Shown here: positions 8,926-18,015 of the stretch, in pieces | Position numbering within the stretch: the stretch's first letter is position 1 | Layout of the letters: each line of letters starts with the position of its first letter | Source: JAJRPT01 sp965661945 | GTDB lineage: Bacteria > Bacteroidota > Ignavibacteria > Kapaibacteriales > UBA2268 | Reading direction: 5' to 3' | Assembly: GCA_965661945.1 (NCBI GenBank) | Contig: CBFIFP010000001.1 | Location: forward strand, 434,001-498,000 | DNA length: 64,000 nucleotides | Program-made: the position numbers and the translations under genes | The notes under the pieces: model-generated | What the model saw: only the letters and a program-made list of their open reading frames with translations | Told to the model about the DNA's origin: nothing | The model's database searches: none

Positions 8926-10950
8926 ATGAATGCAAAAGTAATTGAACAAGAAGATATAGTATTAGAAGACAATCAACTGATTTGCGTTCTAACAGGTGAG
9001 GTTAAAAAGGTAAAAGCTCAGGAAGCCAACCTCCAGTCGGTAATCATCATGCTTAATGAAGAGTATGGCTTTGATTTGGACGATATGGAACGTGATTTCA
9101 AAATTGAATTTACCGATCCTGATACCGGAAAGTCCAAGAAGCAAAAAGTGGAATTGGTGGTTTTTGAAAAAGGTAAACCACATGAGCAAGACCATGTGAT
9201 TCGTATCTGTATTGTACAAGACGACAAGGTGAAGGATAACGACAAAAAGAAAGGCGTTAAAATAACCCTTGAAAATGCTATGGGGGCAGTTGAAAGCTGT
9301 GAGTTCGGTTTGTGGGCAAACGGCTCTAGCTATCACTTCTTACAAAAGGAAGACGATGCTCTTGGTTACGATTATGAATTTATTGACTTATCTGATTTTC
9401 CCGGAGAAGGTGAAACCTTAGATGACCTTGATCGTGCAGATCGCTCTAGCAGTAGAAAACCTGCCAACGATTCGTTAATCAAAGTATTTAAGCGTTCGCA
9501 TGATTATATCTACGGAAATGAAGGGCGAAAGAAAGATGCTTTTTGGCAATTATTAAACCTGATCTTCTGTAAGCTTTACGATGAAAAGCGAAGGTTTATC
9601 TGTGCTGAAAATGGCGAAAGCTACCGCAGAAAGTTTTGGGTGGGTGTAAAAGAGCAAAACACCGAAGACGGCAGAAAAGCAGTTGCAGACCGAATTAAAG
9701 GTTTGTTTGAAGAATTGAAAACGGATTCTGTGTTTTCGGAAGTATTTGATGGCAATGAAGCGATTGGACTAACGGATAAAGGTCTTGCCTTTATTTCAGG
9801 GGAATTGGCAAAATACTCCTTCTTGGATGCCTCTGTGGATGTAAAAGGAATGGCTTATGAAACCATTGTAAGCAATACCTTAAAGCAAGAAGCCGGACAG
9901 TTTTTTACGCCAAGAAACATAGTAAAAGCAATGGTGGAAATGTTGAATCCGACAGAAACTGATAGAATTTTGGATCCGTGTTGTGGTTCGGGAGGTTTCT
10001 TGGTAATGGCATTAGACCATGTACGTAAGCAAATTGCTACCGAAATGTATCCCGATTTAGATGGACCATTATTAGAGGAAAAATTCAACTCATTTGAGGT
10101 GAATGAAAAAATAAAGACCTACGCAGAGCGAAGCATTTTTGGTTTTGATTTTGATCCCGACCTTAAAAAGGCAGCTCGTATGAACATGGTAATGGCAGGT
10201 GATGGACATGCCAACATCTTCCATGTAAACTCATTGGCTTATCCTAACTGGGAACACCCCGAAGAAATTGAGAAGATTAACGCTTCCATTTCCAAAAGTT
10301 TAAGTGAAATGAAAGACTTAGATAATGCCTATGGCAGCGATGCTCGAGAAAAGTTTGATATGGTTTTTACCAACCCTCCCTTTGGAGCCAAGGTAAAAGT
10401 GGAGCAAGAAATTGCAAGCCAATACCATTTATCTAAATACAGCGATGCTCCCGAAGTATTATTTATTGAAGCCTGCTATAACTTCTTAAAACCAGGTGGT
10501 AAAATGGCAATTGTATTGCCCGATGGTATTTTAGGTAACCCCAATACCTTACCAGTACGTGAATGGATTTTAGACAAATACAAAATACTGGCTTCTGTGG
10601 ATTTGGCAGTAGAAGCCTTTTTACCACAAGTAGGGGTACAAGCCTCCTTATTGTTTTTGCAAAAGAAAACAGAAGTTGAACGACAACTAGCCCAAGACAG
10701 TGCCGAAGATTATGATGTATTTATGGCAATTGCCGAAAAGCTGGGTAAAGACAGAAGAGGAAACCCTATTTACTTGCGTGATGAAGATGGTGCTGAAATG
10801 CTTTTCGATACTGAAACAAAATATTTAGTTCATAAAAAAGATAATGCTCCTGAAGTAAAAACAAGACGTGAAAAGTTAAAGCAATTGGATGATGACCTTC
10901 CAAAAATCACAGATGCATATTTCAAATTTTTAAATAGAGAGAAAATATGA
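8926..10950 (+). CDS. MAD2-like N6-adenine DNA methyltransferase (HsdM type)
   Basis: The modification subunit of a type I-like system; it should transfer a methyl group from S-adenosylmethionine to adenine in a site chosen by the next gene's product. Residues 1-190 resemble the N-terminal domain of type I R subunits (FGLWANGSSYHFLQ is typical). A helical HsdM N-terminal part follows, then the SAM motif DPCCGSGGF at about 350 and the catalytic motif TNPPF at about 481. The 674-aa length is longer than ordinary HsdM because of the extra N-terminal domain, as I recall for MAD2 of the methylation-associated defence system. It overlaps the specificity gene by four bases. Its codon use is richer in G+C than its neighbours (27 of 60 bases at 9601-9660), a sign of transfer. 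Confidence 0.85.
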   Translation: MNAKVIEQEDIVLEDNQLICVLTGEVKKVKAQEANLQSVIIMLNEEYGFDLDDMERDFKIEFTDPDTGKSKKQKVELVVFEKGKPHEQDHVIRICIVQDDKVKDNDKKKGVKITLENAMGAVESCEFGLWANGSSYHFLQKEDDALGYDYEFIDLSDFPGEGETLDDLDRADRSSSRKPANDSLIKVFKRSHDYIYGNEGRKKDAFWQLLNLIFCKLYDEKRRFICAENGESYRRKFWVGVKEQNTEDGRKAVADRIKGLFEELKTDSVFSEVFDGNEAIGLTDKGLAFISGELAKYSFLDASVDVKGMAYETIVSNTLKQEAGQFFTPRNIVKAMVEMLNPTETDRILDPCCGSGGFLVMALDHVRKQIATEMYPDLDGPLLEEKFNSFEVNEKIKTYAERSIFGFDFDPDLKKAARMNMVMAGDGHANIFHVNSLAYPNWEHPEEIEKINASISKSLSEMKDLDNAYGSDAREKFDMVFTNPPFGAKVKVEQEIASQYHLSKYSDAPEVLFIEACYNFLKPGGKMAIVLPDGILGNPNTLPVREWILDKYKILASVDLAVEAFLPQVGVQASLLFLQKKTEVERQLAQDSAEDYDVFMAIAEKLGKDRRGNPIYLRDEDGAEMLFDTETKYLVHKKDNAPEVKTRREKLKQLDDDLPKITDAYFKFLNREKI

Positions 10951-12302
10951 AGGCACTAAGTGTAAAACATAAGTGGTTTGGTGAATCTGATCTTCGCTTG
11001 GATGCTTCTTATCATTTAAGTGATGGTCCATTAACTAAGTTGAAATTAAAAAACTCACCTTATGAGACTACAATATTATCAAAAGAAACAAAAGATATTT
11101 TTAAAGGCAATATTTTTAAACGCACTTATGTAGAAAATTCAAATGTAGGCTATCAATTTATGACTGCATCAGATATGATGAAAAATAATATTGATAGCGA
11201 AACTTTTATCTCTAAAAAATACACAAAACTAGCAAATTTGATGCTAGAAAAAAACTGGATTTTAGTATCAAGGTCAGGGACATTAGGAAATACCGTTTTC
11301 ACTAATGATGACTTTGAAGGTGTTGTAGGAACTGATGATTTAATAAGAATTTTGCCTGCAGAGAAAAATGTTTTAAGTGGTTTTATGTACGCCTATCTTG
11401 CTTCAAGATATGGATATGGATTATTAACTCAGTCTGGATACGGAGGAGTTGTACAACATATCGAGCCGCATCATATTGAAAACTTACCTATACCTATTTT
11501 TCCTAAGGCTAAACAAAAAGAAATAAATAGTTTGATAATTCAAGCTTCCACCCTTCGAGTGGATGCTAACAGGGCTTTCAATAAGGCTAAGGAGCTATTT
11601 GATAATTATAATAATCTTTCTACTAAAGAAATTTTTTCAGTTAAAAATCACTCATTAAAAGATAGTTGGCTAGGTAGAAATAATAGACCTGAAATTACAG
11701 AATATGATAAGAAGGTCACAAAAGATGGTTGCAAAGAACTTTCTTGGTTTGCACATAATGTGTTTGCACCACCTATGTTTAAACATATTTATATAGATAG
11801 AGATAATGGTTATCCTTTTTACAATGGTGCAGAAATATCACGTTCAAGAAGAGTCGTTAATAGATTTTTATCTGAACGAGGTGTTAAAGATATTAGTGAT
11901 TATGTTGTTAAAAAAGACACATTACTAATATACAGACATGGACCTCGAAATGGAATGCTAGGAGATGTCTTTATAGTAGATGACTTTTTAAATAATGCTT
12001 GTTTGTCTGATCTTGTTATTCGTGTTAAAACAAAACTTAATAAACATTCTTATTGGTTATTTACGTTTTTCAGCACAAAAATCGGACGAGAAATAATTCA
12101 CAATATAGCTTCTGGTTCTGCAATATTATTTTTATCCCCTAATAGACTTAATTCAATTAAAGTCCCATACAAAGGAGAAAAAGATGTCGATCAAAACTAC
12201 ATATTGATTAAGGACTACTTAGAAAAAATCTATGAAGCTAACATTAAGGAAAACGAAGCAATCGACTTAGTAGAAAAAGAAATTGAATCATGGCAAAAAT
12301 AA
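10947..12302 (+). CDS. MAD5-like specificity subunit (HsdS type)
   Basis: A DNA-recognition subunit with two target-recognition halves: the first around residues 1-200, ending IENLPIPIFPKAKQKEIN, which is the usual end of a TRD followed by a spacer helix; the second around 230-430, ending SPNRLNSIKVPY and then a closing helix. Segments such as NWILVSRSGTLGNTVF and DTLLIYRHGPRNGML are the conserved TRD core. It should dimerise with the MAD2-like methylase. The ATG overlaps the methylase stop (ATGA), and its 3' end overlaps the kinase gene by 13 bases. It is much poorer in G+C than the methylase (13 of 60 bases at 11041-11100), as expected if specificity genes are exchanged separately. Confidence 0.83.
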   Translation: MKALSVKHKWFGESDLRLDASYHLSDGPLTKLKLKNSPYETTILSKETKDIFKGNIFKRTYVENSNVGYQFMTASDMMKNNIDSETFISKKYTKLANLMLEKNWILVSRSGTLGNTVFTNDDFEGVVGTDDLIRILPAEKNVLSGFMYAYLASRYGYGLLTQSGYGGVVQHIEPHHIENLPIPIFPKAKQKEINSLIIQASTLRVDANRAFNKAKELFDNYNNLSTKEIFSVKNHSLKDSWLGRNNRPEITEYDKKVTKDGCKELSWFAHNVFAPPMFKHIYIDRDNGYPFYNGAEISRSRRVVNRFLSERGVKDISDYVVKKDTLLIYRHGPRNGMLGDVFIVDDFLNNACLSDLVIRVKTKLNKHSYWLFTFFSTKIGREIIHNIASGSAILFLSPNRLNSIKVPYKGEKDVDQNYILIKDYLEKIYEANIKENEAIDLVEKEIESWQK

Positions 12303-15300
12303 TTAAACCACCTTATTTTGAATCGGTTGTGAATGCCGGAGAAAAGCGTTTGCTAGATTATTTAGAAGTAAACCTTCCGGATAGTTATTACCTGGTTCCC
12401 AATGTAGAAATTGCTTCTACAAACCCACTTAATAACCGTACCCAATACTGGGAATACGACTTGGTGGTAGTGGCTCCACACGCCATTTACAATATAGAAA
12501 ACAAAGATTGGAAAGGTCGTATTGAAGGAGATGACAATTACTGGTATGTAAATGACAAGCAACGTAACAACCCACTTAAAACTGGTCGTCAAAAAACTGC
12601 CATACTCGCCTCTAAGCTTAAAGAGTATAGACATGGATTTGGGAAAGCTTGGGTTCAAAATATGGTTACATTGTCATATCCAAATTATGATAGTCCAATA
12701 ATATCATGGGAAGCTCAAAAATTAACACATCTGCTAAATGAAAAGTTAATTGAATATTTCACAGATCCTTATTCCGTAGGCAAACTAGAAGATGATATTG
12801 CTGATATTCAAAATGACATAGTTGAGTTTTTAATTGGAAATTTTAGTAAAAAGTCAGTTGAAGAAAAACGTGAAGTAGAAGGATATGAAATTATTGAAGT
12901 ATTACAACAGGAGCCAAACTTTACTGAGTATTTGGTGAAGCCGAAAGGTGTTACTTCTTCTATCCGAAAAAGAGTAAAAGAACATTCTATTAAATCTTAC
13001 GGATTTTCATCAGGGGAAATTGAAAAAGAGGAGGCAAAAATTAAAAACGCCTATAACGCCTTAAACAAATTGAAGGCAAAACCTTTTATACTCAATGTTG
13101 AGTTTAGAATTGATGAAGAAAATCATCTGTTTTATGAGATTTCAGACTTTTTGGATGAAAACTCTCTACGTGCAGAATCTCGTTCCAAAACTTTCACCTT
13201 TCAAGAGAAAATTGGCATTCTTCGCAATGTAATGGCAGCCTTAAAAGAGGCTCACAAAGAAAATATTTACCATAGAGACATTAATCCCGACAATATCTAC
13301 ATGAGCAGCGGTTATGCTTATTTAGGAAACTTCGGAAAGTCTTATTTCACCGATCACAACGAACAAGGTTACACGGTAATGGCAACCATCAACGAGATGA
13401 ATGCTACACCTTATCACCCTTTGGAATTAACCGTTGGCGATGCTTCTCGCTCGTCAGACATTTATTCTCTAGGTGTATTGATTTACTGGTTATTTACTGG
13501 TGAAGAACCATTTAAAACGCCTTATGAATTGGATAAAATGGGTGGTAAAATACCGGAAGACAAGCTACCAAGTCATACGAATAAAGCTCTTCCGAAATGG
13601 TTAGATGAGCTTTGTTTGAAAACGGTGTTAACATATGAACTAAAACGTATTGACGACATTGAGGAACTGGAAAACTTCATTAATGAAGCCATTAAGGAAT
13701 CTCAAACAGAACCACAACCTACTAAAACAACTCCCCCTAAAATTTCTCAACAAAAGGAAGCTCACGATTTAAAAGAGGGTGATCGGGTTGGTGAATACGT
13801 TATTCATGAGATATTAGGTCAAGGTGGTTATTCTAAAGTTTTCAAGGTTAAGCATAGTATTCAAGGAAAATACTATACGATGAAACTTTTCCATGAAAGT
13901 GTAAATGTTCAGTCCGTATCAGATGAGTATAATGCTCTTATAAATCTTAATCAGAAAAATATTGTAAAGTTTGTTTGGAACGGAATAGCTCCAACCGGTC
14001 AGTTTTTTACATTAATGGAATACTTGGATGGTGAAAACCTAAGCATGTACACACGTACAGATGCTCGCCTTCCAATTTATAGAGTGTTTCAGGTAGCAAA
14101 AGATATTTTAGGAGCATTGGCATCTATGCAAAATATGCCTCAGCCTATTTTACATCGTGATATAAAGCCTCAAAACATAGTTTGGGACAACCAAGAGCGT
14201 TTTGTGTTGATTGATTTCAATGTGGCTTCTTTCGCAGAAGACAATAAAGACTTTGTTGGAACCAATCCATACTTAGCTCCTGATTTAATTACTGATAATA
14301 ACAAGGTAAACTGGGATAAGTCAGCAGATACTTTTTCTTTGGGTATTACACTGTATGAGCTTATTTGTAAGCAATACCCTTGGGGTGCGGTTAAAATACC
14401 CAAAATGAGTGCATCGCCTACCAATGCGAATGAGTTAGAACCTCGCATTTCAGACGAATTAAATGCTTTTTTGATGAAAGCAATAAGCACGGATGCAAAT
14501 ATCCGATTCAAAAATGCACAGGAAATGCTTGATGCTTTGTTAACCATAGGCGAAGAGGGTGTTTTAGAAGGTAAAAAAGAGAAAACCGAAGCAACGGTTG
14601 AAATTGAGCAGCAAGATGATTTTGTAAAATACATTAACTCACTTTACAGTCAGTCCAAACATGGTAACTCTGGAACAAGAGCAAATTTTAATGCAAATAT
14701 CTTTGATGAGTTAACTTATACACCAACTAAACTCGACAATCATTTGTTACCCGCAATTATCGATGGAAAGTTCAAGCTCTTAATTATTACCGGAAATGCA
14801 GGTGATGGTAAAACAGCTTTTATCCGAAAAATAGAAGAAGACAATAATATTAGCCAATTAAAACGTTACAGCCATAAAAATGGTGCGAAATTCAAAATAA
14901 ATGGAATTAGCTTTGAGAGTAATTATGATGGATCACAGGATGAAGATAATATGGTAAATAATGATGTTTTAGAAAGCTTTTTTCAGCCTTTTGAAGAAAT
15001 TGAGAACTACAATACAGCCAAAGAAGGTAGAATTATCGCCATCAACGAAGGTCGATTGGTGGAGTTCTTAAAAACTACGGAGAAGCATCAAACACTGCAC
15101 GACCATATTGAGAATTACTTTTATAACGAAGGTCATCACGAATTGCCGGAAGGTTTAATAATTATCAATCTAAATCTGCGTTCGGTGACAGCTCAAACGG
15201 ATAATGAGCCTAGTTTATTTAGAAAGCAAGTTAAGGCACTTACTCAAAAGAAATTGTGGAGTAAATGTGAAAGCTGTTCCTTAGCAAATAAATGTTTTAT

Positions 15301-16441
15301 CAAATACAATGTTGATTCATTTAATGATACTGCTAATGGGGAAGAAGTAATTACTCGAATGGAATGGTTATTAAGAACAGCTAGTCTAAAAAGAGAACTA
15401 CATATCACAATGAGGGATTTACGCTCTTTTATAGCTTACACTCTTACTCGAGACCACGATTGTAAAGACATTGAAGATTTATTCCAACAAAATCTGAGTA
15501 AACCTGAGATTTATTGGCAGAATTACTATTTTAATATTACCAATCCTTTTGTAGAAGATTCAGGAAATCAAGACAGATTAATAAAGCTGTTAAGAGATAC
15601 AGACATCGGTGAAGTTGCTATTCCTGATTTAGATAGAGATTTATTTTTCGGAAAGCACCAGTCTAAGCATTATCTAGAATTTGCAGAAAGAGAAATTTCC
15701 CTTTTGGAAGTGTTTAATACTATTGATAGAATTAAACCAACCTATGAGCAAGATGACAATCAAATATCAAGAATCAAGAACATACAAAAGAACTTTGTTC
15801 GCCACCAATACTTTGAAGGGAAAGCAGAATTGCTGAGTATTCAAAATGGCTATATGAAAGAAAATGGTGAAGAGGAAACCTTAAAGCTTCCATCCTACTT
15901 GCTAAGACTGCCTTATCATTCTGTTTTCAAGTTTGTAAATGTATTGGAAGAAGGAGATACAGACAATCATACAAAGGCAAGTATTTCAAGAGCTATTTCA
16001 TTAAATGAAGGATGCGATAATCCAGGAATCGACCAAAATTACTTAGTTCTCTCTTCAACTGAGATAAGAGATCCGTTCAGTAAGTCATATAGATTATTTG
16101 ACTTGAATGATTTTAAATTATTTGTGAATAGAACAGATCATTTGGTAAAATATCTTGAGTATGAACCGGAAAGTTTGACCTTTAGTCATAATGGTGAAAA
16201 TACTGATCATATTAAGCTTACCATCTCTTTAGACCTTTATGAGATGCTTTATTTCATTCAGCAAGGCTTTAGCCCTTCTTTAAATGATCTCAGAGGAAAA
16301 TTTGTAGAGTTAATCATTTTCAAAAACTTATTGGAGAACCTGAACTACAAAGAAGTGGTGGTAACTAAGGATAACATTGAGTTTTTTAAAATCAGTAAAG
16401 ACGAACAAAGCTGTCTTATAATTCAACCAATGGTGATATAA
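12290..16441 (+). CDS. MAD6-like giant protein: NERD, two kinase domains and a P-loop NTPase
   Basis: A 1383-aa signalling protein. Residues about 10-130 form a NERD nuclease-related domain with YDLVVV and IENKDWKGRI. The first kinase domain (about 200-470) keeps HRDINPDN near 328 but has NFG near 346 where DFG is expected, so it may be a pseudokinase. The second (about 495-770) has the glycine loop GQGGYSKV, a lysine in YYTMKLF, HRDIKPQN near 622, DFN near 641 and an APE-like APD; it should be active. A P-loop GNAGDGKT lies at about 834, followed by a Cys cluster (CESCSLANKC). Combined kinase-NTPase proteins of this kind are, as I recall, MAD6 of the MADS system. It would phosphorylate other defence proteins; the adjoining PP2C gene would reverse that. 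Overlaps the specificity gene and lies 2 bases from the next gene. Confidence 0.82.
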   Translation: MAKIIKPPYFESVVNAGEKRLLDYLEVNLPDSYYLVPNVEIASTNPLNNRTQYWEYDLVVVAPHAIYNIENKDWKGRIEGDDNYWYVNDKQRNNPLKTGRQKTAILASKLKEYRHGFGKAWVQNMVTLSYPNYDSPIISWEAQKLTHLLNEKLIEYFTDPYSVGKLEDDIADIQNDIVEFLIGNFSKKSVEEKREVEGYEIIEVLQQEPNFTEYLVKPKGVTSSIRKRVKEHSIKSYGFSSGEIEKEEAKIKNAYNALNKLKAKPFILNVEFRIDEENHLFYEISDFLDENSLRAESRSKTFTFQEKIGILRNVMAALKEAHKENIYHRDINPDNIYMSSGYAYLGNFGKSYFTDHNEQGYTVMATINEMNATPYHPLELTVGDASRSSDIYSLGVLIYWLFTGEEPFKTPYELDKMGGKIPEDKLPSHTNKALPKWLDELCLKTVLTYELKRIDDIEELENFINEAIKESQTEPQPTKTTPPKISQQKEAHDLKEGDRVGEYVIHEILGQGGYSKVFKVKHSIQGKYYTMKLFHESVNVQSVSDEYNALINLNQKNIVKFVWNGIAPTGQFFTLMEYLDGENLSMYTRTDARLPIYRVFQVAKDILGALASMQNMPQPILHRDIKPQNIVWDNQERFVLIDFNVASFAEDNKDFVGTNPYLAPDLITDNNKVNWDKSADTFSLGITLYELICKQYPWGAVKIPKMSASPTNANELEPRISDELNAFLMKAISTDANIRFKNAQEMLDALLTIGEEGVLEGKKEKTEATVEIEQQDDFVKYINSLYSQSKHGNSGTRANFNANIFDELTYTPTKLDNHLLPAIIDGKFKLLIITGNAGDGKTAFIRKIEEDNNISQLKRYSHKNGAKFKINGISFESNYDGSQDEDNMVNNDVLESFFQPFEEIENYNTAKEGRIIAINEGRLVEFLKTTEKHQTLHDHIENYFYNEGHHELPEGLIIINLNLRSVTAQTDNEPSLFRKQVKALTQKKLWSKCESCSLANKCFIKYNVDSFNDTANGEEVITRMEWLLRTASLKRELHITMRDLRSFIAYTLTRDHDCKDIEDLFQQNLSKPEIYWQNYYFNITNPFVEDSGNQDRLIKLLRDTDIGEVAIPDLDRDLFFGKHQSKHYLEFAEREISLLEVFNTIDRIKPTYEQDDNQISRIKNIQKNFVRHQYFEGKAELLSIQNGYMKENGEEETLKLPSYLLRLPYHSVFKFVNVLEEGDTDNHTKASISRAISLNEGCDNPGIDQNYLVLSSTEIRDPFSKSYRLFDLNDFKLFVNRTDHLVKYLEYEPESLTFSHNGENTDHIKLTISLDLYEMLYFIQQGFSPSLNDLRGKFVELIIFKNLLENLNYKEVVVTKDNIEFFKISKDEQSCLIIQPMVI

Positions 16442-16443
16442 CT

Positions 16444-18009
16444 ATGGCAATCAAATTAAATAAAGAAGAGAGCTTGTTCAGAAATGAACTGATTTTTACC
16501 CCAGATGCAAAGGCTGTAAACATAGACAATACTTTAGTGAATTTATTTATGCTATTGAAACACAATGGTATTCGTCCAAAACAAAGGGCACGTTCCGGTG
16601 GAAGTGCATTTGTTGAATTAGACACACTCAAAAAGGTTTTCTCAAAACTTGAAGAGGAAGGATCATTTAAAGGATTTAAAGATAATCCAGAGGCTGGAGA
16701 ACTGTGGATGCGAAGCAACTTGGTAAACATGGTATTTAGAGGGAATGTAGATAAAGAGAAAATTTCTTCTCTACGACCAATTCACCTTGAAAGCTACAGA
16801 GTCAGAAATGCAGCTAACACTAGAGATTATTATACTGCCGATCAAGTGTATTTAATGCTAGGTGCTAATCCTACTGTGAAAGAAGACTTGAAAAACTTCT
16901 TGATGGAAGGATGGGATCAAACAACCAATAAAATTAACATTGGTGAAAGTTTAGATGTAGATAGTTTAGGATTACTTCATATCGTAAAGAATATTAAGCC
17001 AGGATTTTTAGAAAGCAATTCTACACTGAATCTAATTGAGCCATTACTATATGAACAAGCTGAGCTTTTTTGTGATGATGTAAGAAGATTATTGGTTTAC
17101 AAAAGACTGATACCACGAAATGTATTGATTGATTATTTGAAAACAATTACTTCATTTCATTTGTCACTATATATCCAAAAGTTGATTCATTTATTTCCCA
17201 AAATGGTGAAATCTGGAAATACTGATATAATTGATGATTGGAGTATTGTATTAGATGCTACAGATAACATTGAGAGCAAAATAGCTAGAATAGCTGCGGA
17301 TGATGCAGAAAATTTGACTAATAAGATTTATGACTATATAAAATCTACATTTCAAGTGAATGCTACATTAAGAAAGTTAAAACTTGATAAAACTAACTCA
17401 AAAAACCTTATTAAGGCATTAAAAATATTAAAGGAAAAACCTATAAACGATTTTCAAATCTACTTTGAGAACAAATGGGAAATCCTATACGACTCTTTGG
17501 AAGATGAAGATAAGCTTCTAATAGAAGATATGGTAAAATATGAAAACACCTATTTTGACAAATATATTGAGCTCATTTTGAAAGCAAGAGGAACCTATCA
17601 ATACAGGTATCATATTCAGCTTGTTGACAACCTCTCTCAAAAGAATAATGAAAGAGGTTTTATGGCTCAAGGAAGAAGTAGAAAACATCCAAGACGATTC
17701 ATTTTAGGGACTAGATTGCTAGAAACAATCGTTCAGATATTGGTTCTGGAATCAAAGGAAAATCAATTTCAAACAAGAAGTTTATCTATCGAGGAATTGG
17801 TGTCGAATATTAGAGGCCGATATGGATTAGTTATTAATGGTTTAAATGAAGATCGATTTGCAGATGCAGATTTACAAACTCATCTAGCTTTTAAAGAAAA
17901 CATGGAAGCGTTTAAATTGAAGCTTCGTCAGATAGGTTTCTATAATGATCTGAGTGATGCTTACATTCTTCAAAGAATCAGACCTCGTTACGAATTAAAC
18001 ATACAGTAA
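16444..18009 (+). CDS. MAD7-like protein of unknown function
   Basis: A 521-aa soluble, mainly helical protein with no signal peptide, membrane segment or catalytic motif that I can recognise. Its identity as MAD7 rests on position: it sits between the giant kinase and the giant HerA-type ATPase, in the same order as in the methylation-associated defence system as I remember it. The N-terminus contains NGIRPKQRARSGGSAFVEL, and a basic stretch AQGRSRKHPRRFILGTRLL occurs near residue 400; both could bind nucleic acid. The ATG at 16444 follows the kinase stop by 2 bases and the stop is 6 bases before the next ATG, so it is co-translated. It may link kinase signalling to the ATPase. Confidence 0.7.
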   Translation: MAIKLNKEESLFRNELIFTPDAKAVNIDNTLVNLFMLLKHNGIRPKQRARSGGSAFVELDTLKKVFSKLEEEGSFKGFKDNPEAGELWMRSNLVNMVFRGNVDKEKISSLRPIHLESYRVRNAANTRDYYTADQVYLMLGANPTVKEDLKNFLMEGWDQTTNKINIGESLDVDSLGLLHIVKNIKPGFLESNSTLNLIEPLLYEQAELFCDDVRRLLVYKRLIPRNVLIDYLKTITSFHLSLYIQKLIHLFPKMVKSGNTDIIDDWSIVLDATDNIESKIARIAADDAENLTNKIYDYIKSTFQVNATLRKLKLDKTNSKNLIKALKILKEKPINDFQIYFENKWEILYDSLEDEDKLLIEDMVKYENTYFDKYIELILKARGTYQYRYHIQLVDNLSQKNNERGFMAQGRSRKHPRRFILGTRLLETIVQILVLESKENQFQTRSLSIEELVSNIRGRYGLVINGLNEDRFADADLQTHLAFKENMEAFKLKLRQIGFYNDLSDAYILQRIRPRYELNIQ

Positions 18010-18015
18010 AATGAA

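Noticed and set aside
8989..9336. Open frame of 115 codons antisense to the methylase gene
   Set aside because: It lies within the MAD2-like gene, which has full motif support, and shows no domain or ribosome-binding site of its own.
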